Assembly: GCA_958354105.1 (NCBI GenBank)
Contig: CATWVA010000032.1
Span: 1 to 18,914 of the forward strand
Direction: 5' to 3'
Source: an uncultured Collinsella sp.
GTDB taxonomy: Bacteria > Actinomycetota > Coriobacteriia > Coriobacteriales > Coriobacteriaceae
DNA: 18,914 bases
Shown here: positions 1-6,672 of the stretch, piece by piece
Numbering within the stretch: the stretch's first letter is position 1
Layout of the letters: every line of letters begins with the position of its first letter
Position numbers and translations under genes: made by a program
The notes under the pieces: generated by a model
Seen by the model: only the letters and a program-made list of their open reading frames with translations
Database searches by the model: none
Told to the model about the DNA's origin: nothing

Positions 1-90
1 CACGTCTATGTTCGCTTTAGTAAACTAACACGTGGTTAACTTTTTGGAAAGGGTCTCTATTCAGTTTTCGAAAAAGTTTCCTATACGAAA

Positions 91-128
91 CAAAAGGGCG
101 CGGCAAAGGACCATCCTTTACCACGCCC
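91..128 (-). terminator. Intrinsic terminator downstream of ptsH
   Basis: Read on the minus strand, 128..96 forms a 15-bp stem (two G-U wobbles) closed by a three-base loop and followed by TTTTG. It begins 9 bp after the ptsH stop codon. Positions 1-90 beyond it are AT-rich, contain the short palindrome TTTTCGAAAA near 66-75, and hold no recognisable gene. Confidence 0.85.
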
Positions 129-136
129 TATCATGC

Positions 137-385
137 TTAGAGCGAGAGATTTCTGATCGATGTGACACAGGAGGCCTCATCCACGCCCGAAACGCGAAAG
201 ACGACACTCTCGCCGCACTCACCGTAGAGAGCCATGAGACCCATAACGTCGCGACCGTCGGTATGGCGGTCGCCGATGCTGACCGACACGTCGCTACGAT
301 GTTTGGCAATGATGTCGTAGAGCAGCGCAACCGGGCGGGCATGCAGTCCCAACGGATCTTTAATCGTCTTTGTAAACTCGACCAT
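137..385 (-). CDS. ptsH: HPr family phosphocarrier protein
   Basis: This 82-residue protein has HPr length and fold pattern. HPr carries phosphate from enzyme I to the sugar-specific EIIA proteins of the phosphotransferase system, in the cytoplasm. The active-site motif GLHARP places the phosphorylated histidine exactly at residue 15. I chose the start at 385 because GGGAGGGG lies just upstream and because it gives the standard HPr numbering; an upstream ATG at 430 would add 15 residues without a comparable ribosome site. The regulatory position 46, serine in Gram-positive HPr (the HPr kinase target), is aspartate here (codon GAC at 248-250). The gene stands alone between two terminators, separate from aspS. 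A catabolite-regulation paralogue rather than the general HPr is possible, but His15 is intact so phosphotransfer is expected. Confidence 0.9.
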   Translation of the reverse strand: MVEFTKTIKDPLGLHARPVALLYDIIAKHRSDVSVSIGDRHTDGRDVMGLMALYGECGESVVFRVSGVDEASCVTSIRNLSL

Positions 386-470
386 GTCCCCTCCCGCGGT
401 ATCGCTCATTCGGCTGGCAAACCCAGCCACGTGGTAGTTATTGTACGTTACCGGCGCACCCCCGTCTCAC

Positions 471-505
471 AAAAAACGAGGGAAGGCACGTGTCCTTCCC
501 TCGTT
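471..505 (-). terminator. Intrinsic terminator downstream of aspS
   Basis: The arms 475-486 and 494-505 are perfect 12-bp complements around a seven-base loop. On the minus strand the stem is followed by a run of T (471-474, extended by the stem's own TT). It lies 23 bp past the aspS stop and separates aspS from ptsH. Confidence 0.92.
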
Positions 506-528
506 ACGGGCAATATGTAGCCGCTTGC

Positions 529-2316
529 CTACATCAGGCGCAGGCTGACGTCCTTGAGCTGGGCGCCGCTAACGGCACTCGGGGCGCCCGACATGAGGTC
601 GGAGCCGCTGGCCGTCTTGGGGAACGCCATGACGTCGCGGATGGAGTCGGAACCGGTGAGCAGCATGCACACGCGGTCCAGGCCCAGAGCGAAACCGCCC
701 ATCGGGGGCGCACCAAACTTGAGCGCCTCCATGAGGAAGCCGAACTGCGACTCGGCGCGCTCCTCGGTAAAGCCCAGGAGCTTGAGCATGGACATCTGCA
801 TCTCGGCGTTGTGGATACGCATACCACCGCCGCCGGCCTCAAAGCCGTCCATGACAAAGTCGTAGGTGCACGAACCGGCTGCCAGCGGATCGGCCTCGAT
901 CTTGGCGATGTCGGTCTCGGTCGGCAGGGTAAAGGGCTGGTGCTCGGCAGCGTAGGCCTTGCGGTCCTCATCCCAGTGGAACAGCGGGAAGTTGACGACC
1001 CACAGGAAGTCGTGGCCCTCGCGCTTGATCTCGAGCGCGTTGGCCATGTGGGAACGCATGCCGCCCAAGATCTCGTCAGAGAGCAGACGCGGACCGGCGG
1101 CGAACATCACGAGGTCGCCGGGTTCGACGTCCATGCGCTCGCGCAGAGCCGCCATCTCCTCGTCCGAGAAGAACTTGACGATGGGGCTGTTGATGGAACC
1201 GTCCTCGCGGAAGGCGATCCAAGCCAGACCCTTAGCGCCAAACGTGGAAGCCACGCCGGCGAGCTTATCGATCTTGGCACGCGCCCAGGCACCGGCGCCC
1301 TTGGCGTTGATGGCCTTGACGACGGAACCCTCCTCGTTTGCGGCAGTCGCGAAGACCTTGAACTTGGAGTTGGCGAAGATGTCGGTCAGGTCGACCAAGT
1401 GCATGCCATAGCGGGTATCGGGCTTGTCGGAGCCATAGGTGTCCATGGCCTCCCAGTAGTTCATGCGACGCAGCGGCGTGGGCATCTCAACGCCCATGCG
1501 GCCGAAGGCATCGGACAGGACCTCCTCGAGCGCGCTCATAACGTCGTTCTGGTCCACGAAGGACATCTCGATATCGACCTGGGTGAACTCGGGCTGACGG
1601 TCGGCGCGCAGGTCCTCGTCGCGGAAGCACTTGGCAACCTGGTAGTAGCGCTCGACGCCACCGACCATGAGCAGCTGCTTCAGGAGCTGCGGGGACTGCG
1701 GCAGAGCGTAGAAGTTGCCCGGCTGGATGCGGCTGGGGACGATGAAGTCGCGGGCGCCCTCGGGCGTAGACTTGAACAGGGAGGGCGTCTCGACCTCCAT
1801 GAACTCACGGTTGTGCAGCGCCTCGCGAATGGCAAAGGTAAAGTCGGAGCGCAGCTTGAGGTTGGCCATCATCTCGGGACGACGGAGGTCCAGATAGCGA
1901 TAACGCAGGCGGGTGTCCTCGCTGGTCTCGATGCCGTCCTCGATCTGGAACGGCGGGGTGACGGACGTGTTGAGCACCTCGGCGTGGTCGGTCAGGACCT
2001 CGACCTCGCCGGTCGCGAGCTTGGCGTTAGTGGTCTCCTCGCCACGGGCGCGCACGACGCCGTGAATCTTGATGGGCCACTCGGGACGCATGGTCTCGGC
2101 GATCTTAAAGGCATCGCCGTCGGAGTGCTCGGGGTCGAAGGTGAGCTGCGTGATGCCCTCGCGGTCGCGAAGGTCGCAGAAAATAAGGCCGCCGTGGTCA
2201 CGGCGACGGCTCACCCAACCGGTGAGGGTGACCTCTTCGCCCACGTTCTCGCGGCGAAGCTCGCCGCAGGTACGGGTGTGCATGGAATGCTCGTCGATGG
2301 GACGGGTCTGGCTCAT
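529..2316 (-). CDS. aspS: Aspartyl-tRNA synthetase (probably non-discriminating)
   Basis: The 595-residue product matches the length and architecture of bacterial AspRS: an N-terminal OB-fold anticodon-binding domain (about 13-120), a class II catalytic core carrying motif 2 (FRDEDLRADRQPEFTQ), the bacterial GAD insertion, and motif 3 (GGFALGLDRV) near the C terminus. It charges tRNA-Asp with aspartate. The anticodon-domain motif reads RRRDHGG with His at residue 41. Discriminating enzymes such as that of E. coli have Leu here, while His is typical of non-discriminating AspRS that also makes Asp-tRNA-Asn for the GatCAB amidotransferase. The ATG at 2316 is preceded by AAAGGAGG at suitable distance. 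The gene is divergent from serB across 256 bp; a TAAGAT hexamer at 2422-2427 (minus) could be its -10 but has no good -35. No T-box motif was seen in the leader. Confidence 0.97.
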   Translation of the reverse strand: MSQTRPIDEHSMHTRTCGELRRENVGEEVTLTGWVSRRRDHGGLIFCDLRDREGITQLTFDPEHSDGDAFKIAETMRPEWPIKIHGVVRARGEETTNAKLATGEVEVLTDHAEVLNTSVTPPFQIEDGIETSEDTRLRYRYLDLRRPEMMANLKLRSDFTFAIREALHNREFMEVETPSLFKSTPEGARDFIVPSRIQPGNFYALPQSPQLLKQLLMVGGVERYYQVAKCFRDEDLRADRQPEFTQVDIEMSFVDQNDVMSALEEVLSDAFGRMGVEMPTPLRRMNYWEAMDTYGSDKPDTRYGMHLVDLTDIFANSKFKVFATAANEEGSVVKAINAKGAGAWARAKIDKLAGVASTFGAKGLAWIAFREDGSINSPIVKFFSDEEMAALRERMDVEPGDLVMFAAGPRLLSDEILGGMRSHMANALEIKREGHDFLWVVNFPLFHWDEDRKAYAAEHQPFTLPTETDIAKIEADPLAAGSCTYDFVMDGFEAGGGGMRIHNAEMQMSMLKLLGFTEERAESQFGFLMEALKFGAPPMGGFALGLDRVCMLLTGSDSIRDVMAFPKTASGSDLMSGAPSAVSGAQLKDVSLRLM

Positions 2317-2572
2317 ACCAGTGATCCTCCTTTATGGATCTGTGCCGCCCCGTGTCGTTCCGGGCGGCGTCGTACAGATTTGCCCAGCCTGCGTAAACCG
2401 CGCAGCCAGACATGGCGTTCTATCTTATCGCACCTGTGTCGATGTGCCGCGGAAAAGTAGTTCTCGCCCAAAGACTTGACGGAGACGAAACAATTGACGC
2501 GGCCTGGCCGTCGCCAAGGCGCGCCGCGTGCGACAATGTGCCCCAATACAACTGCACTCGGAAAGGCCCGCC

Positions 2573-3208
2573 ATGACTGCACGCCTCATCGTTATGGATA
2601 TCGACTCCACGCTCATCAACCAGGAGGTCATCGACCTGTTGGGCGAGGAGGCAGGCGTGGGCGAGCAAGTTGCGCGGATCACCGAACGCGCCATGCGCGG
2701 CGAGCTGGACTTTAAGCAAGCGCTCGAGGAGCGCGTGGGGCTGCTCGCCGGCCTGGACGAGAGCGTGTTCGAGCGCACCTTTGAACGCGTGACATTTACC
2801 CCCGGCGCGCTGGAGCTTGTGCGTTCGGCACACAGCAAGGGCTGGAAGGTCGGCGTGGTAAGCGGCGGCTTCCACGAGATCGCTGACAAGATCGTAGCCG
2901 CCGCGGGTATCGATTTTTGCCTGGCCAACCGCCTGGAAGTCGTGGACGGCAAGCTCACCGGTAAGTTGGCTGCCGGCATTGTGACCAAGGAGTCCAAGCT
3001 CATCCAGCTGCTGGACTGGGCAGTTGAGTGCGGCGTCGATATGGCCCATACCGTCGCGATCGGCGACGGCGCCAACGACATCCCCATGATTCAGGCCGCG
3101 GGCACGGGCATCGCGTTTTGCGCCAAGCCCAAGACGCGCGAAGCTGCCCCGTTTGCCATCGACGAGCGCAACCTGATGCTCGCCATGGACATCATCCTGC
3201 GTGACTAA
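2573..3208 (+). CDS. serB: Phosphoserine phosphatase, HAD superfamily
   Basis: This 211-residue protein hydrolyses O-phosphoserine to serine, the last step of serine synthesis, in the cytoplasm. The HAD motifs are all visible: DIDST (nucleophile Asp9, acid/base Asp11), VSGGF with Ser97, a lysine around 139-142, and GDGANDIPM (Asp165 and Asp169, Mg2+ ligands). A helical cap lies between motif I and motif II. Length fits the compact SerB without an ACT domain. I start it at 2573, where GGAAAGG precedes the ATG and the protein begins MTARLIVMDIDST; an in-frame ATG at 2528 would add 15 residues with no homology-like character. The gene stands alone on the plus strand. No terminator is visible before the larB promoter region, so some read-through into larB is possible. 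Confidence 0.95.
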   Translation: MTARLIVMDIDSTLINQEVIDLLGEEAGVGEQVARITERAMRGELDFKQALEERVGLLAGLDESVFERTFERVTFTPGALELVRSAHSKGWKVGVVSGGFHEIADKIVAAAGIDFCLANRLEVVDGKLTGKLAAGIVTKESKLIQLLDWAVECGVDMAHTVAIGDGANDIPMIQAAGTGIAFCAKPKTREAAPFAIDERNLMLAMDIILRD

Positions 3209-3244
3209 TCGATCCGTCTAACAATTGAATCAATCCGTCCTATA

Positions 3245-3278
3245 GTTTCCGAACAATTTTGTCTTAGTGTTCGGAAAC
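3245..3278 (+). promoter_or_regulatory. Perfect dyad, candidate operator of the larBC-tetR operon
   Basis: GTTTCCGAACA (3245-3255) and TGTTCGGAAAC (3268-3278) are perfect inverted copies separated by 12 bp, about 23 bp centre to centre. Each arm contains TTC-C-GAA (or TTC-G-GAA), itself a small palindrome, so the site could bind two dimers on one face of the helix. It lies immediately upstream of, and overlaps the expected -35 of, the extended -10 at 3291-3299. Operator function is inferred; the TetR-family protein encoded by the third gene of this operon is the obvious candidate ligand. A second, smaller palindrome ATTGAATCAAT lies at 3224-3234. Confidence 0.6.
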
Positions 3279-3290
3279 ATACCCTTTGAG

Positions 3291-3299
3291 TGCTAGACT
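3291..3299 (+). promoter_or_regulatory. Extended -10 promoter element of larB
   Basis: TGCTAGACT is a TGn-extended -10 with TAGACT as hexamer. The -35 window (about 3271-3276) falls in the right arm of the dyad and is a poor match, as is common for extended -10 promoters. Predicted start of transcription is about 17 nt before the larB start codon. Confidence 0.45.
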
Positions 3300-3322
3300 T
3301 TGCGCCGTCGAAGGGAACATAT

Positions 3323-4105
3323 ATGGATAAGCGAGATCTAGAGCAGCTGCTGAGCGATGTTGCCGGCGGATCAGTCACCCCCGCCGACGCCCTTACGCGC
3401 ATCCAGACGGCTCCGACCGCCGATTTGGGCTTTGCGCAGCTCGATCTTTCGCGCGGGGTGCGCCAGGGAGCCGGCGAGGTTGTCTACGGTGCGGGTAAAA
3501 CCGCCAAGCAGATTGCCGCCATTATCGAAGCGCTGCGCGATGCCGGCCAGGAGCGCATCCTGGTCACACGCCTGGACAGCGAAAAAGCAGCCCGCATCTC
3601 GGAGCTCCTCAACAACGGCATCGACCTGGGATATGTCCCGGACGCGCAGCTCGCCCTCGTGGGCGGCAAGCCCTCCCCCACCGGTAACGGACGCATCGTC
3701 GTCGCCTGCGCCGGCACGAGCGACTTGCCCGTCGCCGAGGAAGCCGCGTTGACGGCCGAGTTCTATGGCAACGAGGTCGACCGCCTCTACGACGTAGGCG
3801 TCGCCGGCCTGCACCGCTTGCTCGCGCATGCCGAGGAACTTGCCCAGGCGCAGGTGGTCATCGCCATCGCCGGCATGGAAGGCGCGCTGGCGAGCGTTAT
3901 CGGCGGCCTGGTGAGCTGTCCGGTCATTGCCGTTCCCACCAGCGTGGGCTACGGCGCGAGCTTTGGTGGCGTAGCCGCACTGCTCGCCATGCTCAACTCC
4001 TGCGCCAGCGGCGTTTCGGTCGTCAATATCGACAACGGCTTTGGTGCCGCATACCAGGCAAGTCTTATCAATCATCTGAGCGCCGGCACACCCCGCGCCC
4101 GCTAA
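3323..4105 (+). CDS. larB: LarB, pyridinium-3,5-biscarboxylate mononucleotide synthase
   Basis: LarB carries out the first step of nickel-pincer nucleotide synthesis: it carboxylates the pyridinium ring of nicotinate adenine dinucleotide and releases AMP, giving pyridinium-3,5-biscarboxylate mononucleotide. The 260-residue protein has the LarB layout: an N-terminal helical part and a C-terminal PurE-like (AIR carboxylase) Rossmann domain from about residue 123 (GRIVVACAGTSDLPVAEEA onward). The signature LNSCASGVSVVNIDNGFGAA places the conserved catalytic cysteine at residue 227. The start at 3323 has GAAGGG upstream; an in-frame ATG at 3290 lies inside the promoter and is rejected. larC follows after 10 bp, so the two are surely co-transcribed. 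Co-occurrence with larC and larA excludes a purine-pathway PurE. Confidence 0.96.
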   Translation: MDKRDLEQLLSDVAGGSVTPADALTRIQTAPTADLGFAQLDLSRGVRQGAGEVVYGAGKTAKQIAAIIEALRDAGQERILVTRLDSEKAARISELLNNGIDLGYVPDAQLALVGGKPSPTGNGRIVVACAGTSDLPVAEEAALTAEFYGNEVDRLYDVGVAGLHRLLAHAEELAQAQVVIAIAGMEGALASVIGGLVSCPVIAVPTSVGYGASFGGVAALLAMLNSCASGVSVVNIDNGFGAAYQASLINHLSAGTPRAR

Positions 4106-4115
4106 GGAGCATTCC

Positions 4116-5027
4116 ATGTCCAACCATCAGCATACGCTTATCATCGACGGCACCTCGGGCATCAGCGGCGATATGACCGTCGCGGCCCTGCTCGACCTGG
4201 GCGCCAGCGAGGAGCATCTGCACGAGCAGCTCGCCACGCTGCCGGTCGACGGCTTTTCGATTGCCGTGACGCGCGTAAACAAGCACGGCATCGACGCCTG
4301 CGATTTCGATGTCCAGCTTGCAGAGGAGCTCGAGAACCACGATCACGATATGGCCTGGCTCTACGGCAACGAAGCAGCTGTCGAGCATATGCACGAACAC
4401 GAACACCACCATCATGACCATGGCGAGCACGAGCACTGCCACGACCATGACCATGAGGCCCACGGTCATGGCCACGAGGGCCATCATCACGCCCACCACC
4501 ATCACCACCGTTCTTTGGCGGACATCACCGCCATCATCGATGGCTCGCAGCTAAGCGATGGCGCCAAGCGTCGCGCCCTCGCCATTTTTTCCGTACTCGC
4601 TGCTGCCGAGGCCAAGGCTCACGGCAAAACGCCCGACACCGTCCTGTTTCACGAGGTGGGCGCCGTCGACTCCATCGTCGACGTCTGCTCGGTCGCCATC
4701 TGCCTCGACGACCTGGGTATTGAGGACATCGTGGTCGAGTCGCTTTCCGAGGGCCACGGCACCATTCGCTGCGCCCACGGTCTCATGCCCATTCCCGTCC
4801 CCGCTGTCGTCAACCTGTGCCAGGCGGGCAATATCGCCCTCACGCCTGCACCGGTCGCCGGCGAGATCGTGACGCCCACGGGCGCCGCCATCGTCACCGC
4901 GCTGCGCACGTCCGACCAACTGCCCTCACGCTACCGCATCGAAGCCGTCGGCTACGGCGCCGGCAAGCGCCCCTACGAGGGTTGTTCCGGTACGCTCCGC
5001 TGCCTGCTCGTTCACGCGGACGCCTAG
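4116..5027 (+). CDS. larC: LarC N-terminal half (LarC1-type nickel insertase), C-terminal domain absent
   Basis: LarC inserts nickel into the thiolated pincer nucleotide. The 303-residue product has the N-terminal signature SGISGDM (14-20), a histidine-rich metal-binding stretch at 91-131 (24 His in 41 residues), HEVGAVDSIVD (179-189), the AHGLMPIPVPA and VTPTGAAI segments, and ends at GYGAGKRPYEG...LRCLL. Full-length LarC proteins are about 400 residues or more and continue with the LarC2 domain, which binds CTP; in Lactiplantibacillus plantarum LarC1 and LarC2 are joined by programmed frameshifting. Here the frame stops at 5025-5027 and tetR begins 2 bp later, with no LarC2-like sequence in any frame and no obvious slippery heptamer. 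The start has AAGGAG upstream. The gene looks intact as a LarC1, not obviously decayed. LarC2 must be elsewhere or this LarC works alone. Confidence 0.92.
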   Translation: MSNHQHTLIIDGTSGISGDMTVAALLDLGASEEHLHEQLATLPVDGFSIAVTRVNKHGIDACDFDVQLAEELENHDHDMAWLYGNEAAVEHMHEHEHHHHDHGEHEHCHDHDHEAHGHGHEGHHHAHHHHHRSLADITAIIDGSQLSDGAKRRALAIFSVLAAAEAKAHGKTPDTVLFHEVGAVDSIVDVCSVAICLDDLGIEDIVVESLSEGHGTIRCAHGLMPIPVPAVVNLCQAGNIALTPAPVAGEIVTPTGAAIVTALRTSDQLPSRYRIEAVGYGAGKRPYEGCSGTLRCLLVHADA

Positions 5028-5029
5028 CC

Positions 5030-5569
5030 ATGGATGCCCGCAAGGCAAAAAGCCGCGCCGCCATCGTTACGGCGTTCTCCGAGCTGCTGCGCGAAGAGGA
5101 CTACGGCAAGATCACCGTCGGTGACATCATCGCTCGCGCCCATGTGGGTCGGGCCACGTTCTACGGCCTCTTCAAGAGCAAAGATGACCTACTCGCTGAG
5201 CTCGTGTGCGATATCTGCACCCATGCCCTCGACGATGACGGTACGCCCCTCGACGACCCACTCGTGCAGGTCGAGCATATCCTCAACAACCTCTGGGAGC
5301 GCCGCCAGGGCGTACGCGCCCTCGTAGCCGGCGCCGGCTCACGCGTCTTTGCCGACTGCTTACGCAAGACCATCATGTCACGAGCAGCCGAAACCGTCCC
5401 CGTCGACCCCGCAGGTCCTGCCGGCACCATGGACCGCAGCTTCTTACTACACCACATAGCCTCAAGCTTCGTAGCCACCGTCCAATGGTGGGCCTGGCAC
5501 AACTTTCAAGCAGACAAAGCCAACGTAGCCAAAGACTACCTCTCAGCCATAAAACCCCTCTTCAACTAA
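5030..5569 (+). CDS. TetR/AcrR-family transcriptional regulator
   Basis: This 179-residue protein has a TetR N-terminal DNA-binding domain: the segment AFSELLREEDYGKITVGDII followed by the helix-turn-helix ARAHVGRATFYGLFKSKDDLL (about 35-55). The all-helical C-terminal half, with a WWAWHN motif around residue 150, resembles the C-terminal domain of DhaS-like regulators of low-GC bacteria. It starts 2 bp after the larC stop and has no clear Shine-Dalgarno, so translation is probably coupled to larC. Position as third gene of the lar biosynthesis operon suggests it controls lar expression, perhaps through the dyad at 3245-3278; this is inference. From about 5490 to the end its coding strand becomes very poor in G and rich in C and A, unlike the start of the gene. 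This unusual composition continues into the downstream spacer. Confidence 0.88.
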   Translation: MDARKAKSRAAIVTAFSELLREEDYGKITVGDIIARAHVGRATFYGLFKSKDDLLAELVCDICTHALDDDGTPLDDPLVQVEHILNNLWERRQGVRALVAGAGSRVFADCLRKTIMSRAAETVPVDPAGPAGTMDRSFLLHHIASSFVATVQWWAWHNFQADKANVAKDYLSAIKPLFN

Positions 5570-5744
5570 GTAAACCCCTCATCCCAAAGTTCCGCCCTCA
5601 TCTCAAAGCCCCGCCCCAACCCAAAGCACAATCCATCCCAAAGTGTCAACAACAGCCCAACGCCCCTACCAGCAACAAGCCCCTCCCATCCAAATTCAGA
5701 TATATATGTTGGGTTGCTTGCACGAACGCAACGAAGACCCCGCA
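5570..5744 (+). other. C-rich, G-poor spacer after tetR, possible Rho-loading region
   Basis: About 130 nt after the tetR stop are almost free of G on the plus strand and dominated by C and A. Four degenerate repeats of roughly 19 bp share a C(A/T)CCCAAAG-like core between about 5580 and 5665. RNA of this composition is typical of Rho utilisation sites, and the intrinsic terminator at 5786-5828 follows. On the minus strand the same stretch carries several GGG/GGGG runs. No gene was recognised here. Confidence 0.4.
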
Positions 5745-5869
5745 GCCGTCCGCATGGGGTAACTTCCCAGCGCACTCCGCAGGACGCAAAAAGGCTCGCC
5801 GCACAAAGTGCGCAGCGAGCCTTTTTGCATGTCCGAAGACGCGCTGGGAAGTTACCCCATGCGGACGGC
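5745..5869. repeat. Long hairpin element, copy 1 (29-bp perfect arms around conserved core)
   Basis: Arms 5745-5773 and 5841-5869 are perfect 29-bp inverted repeats. The 67-nt interior (5774-5840) starts ACTCCGCAGGACGCAA, has an apical CGCACAAAGTGCG mini-hairpin, and ends TTTTTGCATGTCCGAAGAC. A second copy at 8331-8457 has nearly the same interior but different, equally perfect arms. Conserved small internal loops (GCA opposite GA, and a bulged AT) separate the arms from the central stem. The right arm ends 22 bp from the larD stop codon. Identity of the element is unknown to me. Confidence 0.85.
5786..5828. terminator. Bidirectional intrinsic terminator between tetR and larD
   Basis: Perfect 14-bp arms 5786-5799 and 5815-5828 include GGCTCGC/GCGAGCC flanked on both strands by TTTTT. 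It therefore works as an intrinsic terminator for tetR on the plus strand and for larD on the minus strand. It is the apex of hairpin element copy 1. Confidence 0.85.
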
Positions 5870-5891
5870 GAACAACCTATGTAGCCTTGGG

Positions 5892-6623
5892 CTAGAACAT
5901 GCCCAAGAAACCGTGCACAAACAGTGCGGCCAGAGCGGCACCGATAAACGGTGCGATGCCAGGAACAAGCAGGCCGTACTTCCAGTTGTTGTCGGCCTTG
6001 TTCTTAATCGGCAGCACCTGATAGGCCATGCGAGGACCAAGGTCACGAGCCTGGTTCATGGCGAAGCCGGTGATGCCGCCCATGCCCATGCCAACGGCCC
6101 AAACGATCAGGCCGACGCAGATGGCGAGCATCAGAACGTTCTCGCCGGCGCGGCTAGCGGCAGCAAGGATGGCGCTGATGAACACGAAGGTGCAGATAGC
6201 CTCGCAGAAGAAGTTGCGGGCATAGTTGGTGCCCTCGGTGGTGGGGTTGGTCGAGAAGATGTTGCGCTGGGCAATGGGGTCGACGACGCCCTCGGAAGCC
6301 TTGAACTCATCGGCATACATAAGCCAAGCGATTACGGCGCCCACAAAGCCGCCGAGCATATCGGCAATCATGAAGGGGATGCAGCTGCTCCACGGCACCA
6401 GGCCTACGATGCACTGGGCAAGCACCATAGCCGGGTTCATGCACACGGCGCCGCCAAAGACAAACAGGCAGACCGAGATGCCAAAAGACCAGGTGGTGAT
6501 GGCAAACATATGGCCGGAGCCCTGATACTTAGTGCCCTTGAGCACGGTATCGCAGTGCACGCCCACGCCAAAGATGATCATGAGGGCCGTTGCGCCGAAT
6601 TCACAGAGGAGTTTGGTAAGCAT
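5892..6623 (-). CDS. larD: LarD-type lactic-acid channel, aquaglyceroporin (MIP) family
   Basis: This 243-residue membrane protein has the six-helix, two-half-helix layout of GlpF-like channels. The first half-helix motif is NPA (63-65). The second is NQA (190-192) followed by Arg193, where the family has NPA-R. By position the selectivity-filter residues correspond to Trp45, Gly178, Phe187 and Arg193, the same set as in the E. coli glycerol facilitator (Trp48, Gly191, Phe200, Arg206). It lies 49 bp downstream of larA in the same direction, and the LarD of L. plantarum passes D- and L-lactic acid; by context that is the likely cargo here. GATAAGG precedes the ATG. Glycerol or another small neutral solute remains possible. 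The gene ends in a bidirectional terminator. Confidence 0.85.
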   Translation of the reverse strand: MLTKLLCEFGATALMIIFGVGVHCDTVLKGTKYQGSGHMFAITTWSFGISVCLFVFGGAVCMNPAMVLAQCIVGLVPWSSCIPFMIADMLGGFVGAVIAWLMYADEFKASEGVVDPIAQRNIFSTNPTTEGTNYARNFFCEAICTFVFISAILAAASRAGENVLMLAICVGLIVWAVGMGMGGITGFAMNQARDLGPRMAYQVLPIKNKADNNWKYGLLVPGIAPFIGAALAALFVHGFLGMF

Positions 6624-6672
6624 AAAACCTTATCTTTCTTGTCGGTTATAAACGATTCGTTTAGGCCGCGTA

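Noticed and set aside
490..2460. 656-codon open frame on the plus strand opposite aspS
   Set aside because: Antisense to a certain gene in high-GC DNA; its protein is low-complexity (G, L, V, H, D-rich) with no family motif. The same applies to long frames opposite ppc (9121-11280), hisS (11607-12896), larA (6676-7794) and larD (5808-6713).
2317..2572. T-box riboswitch upstream of aspS (and likewise of hisS)
   Set aside because: Neither leader contains the conserved T-box AGGGTGGnACCGCG sequence or a paired terminator/antiterminator.
4950..5040. Programmed frameshift from larC into a LarC2 frame
   Set aside because: No slippery heptamer was seen, and the other frames after the larC stop encode the TetR protein or nothing resembling LarC2.
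5566..5775. 69-codon minus-strand frame between tetR and larD
   Set aside because: It begins inside the hairpin element and reads the G-rich complement of the C-rich spacer; composition explains it.
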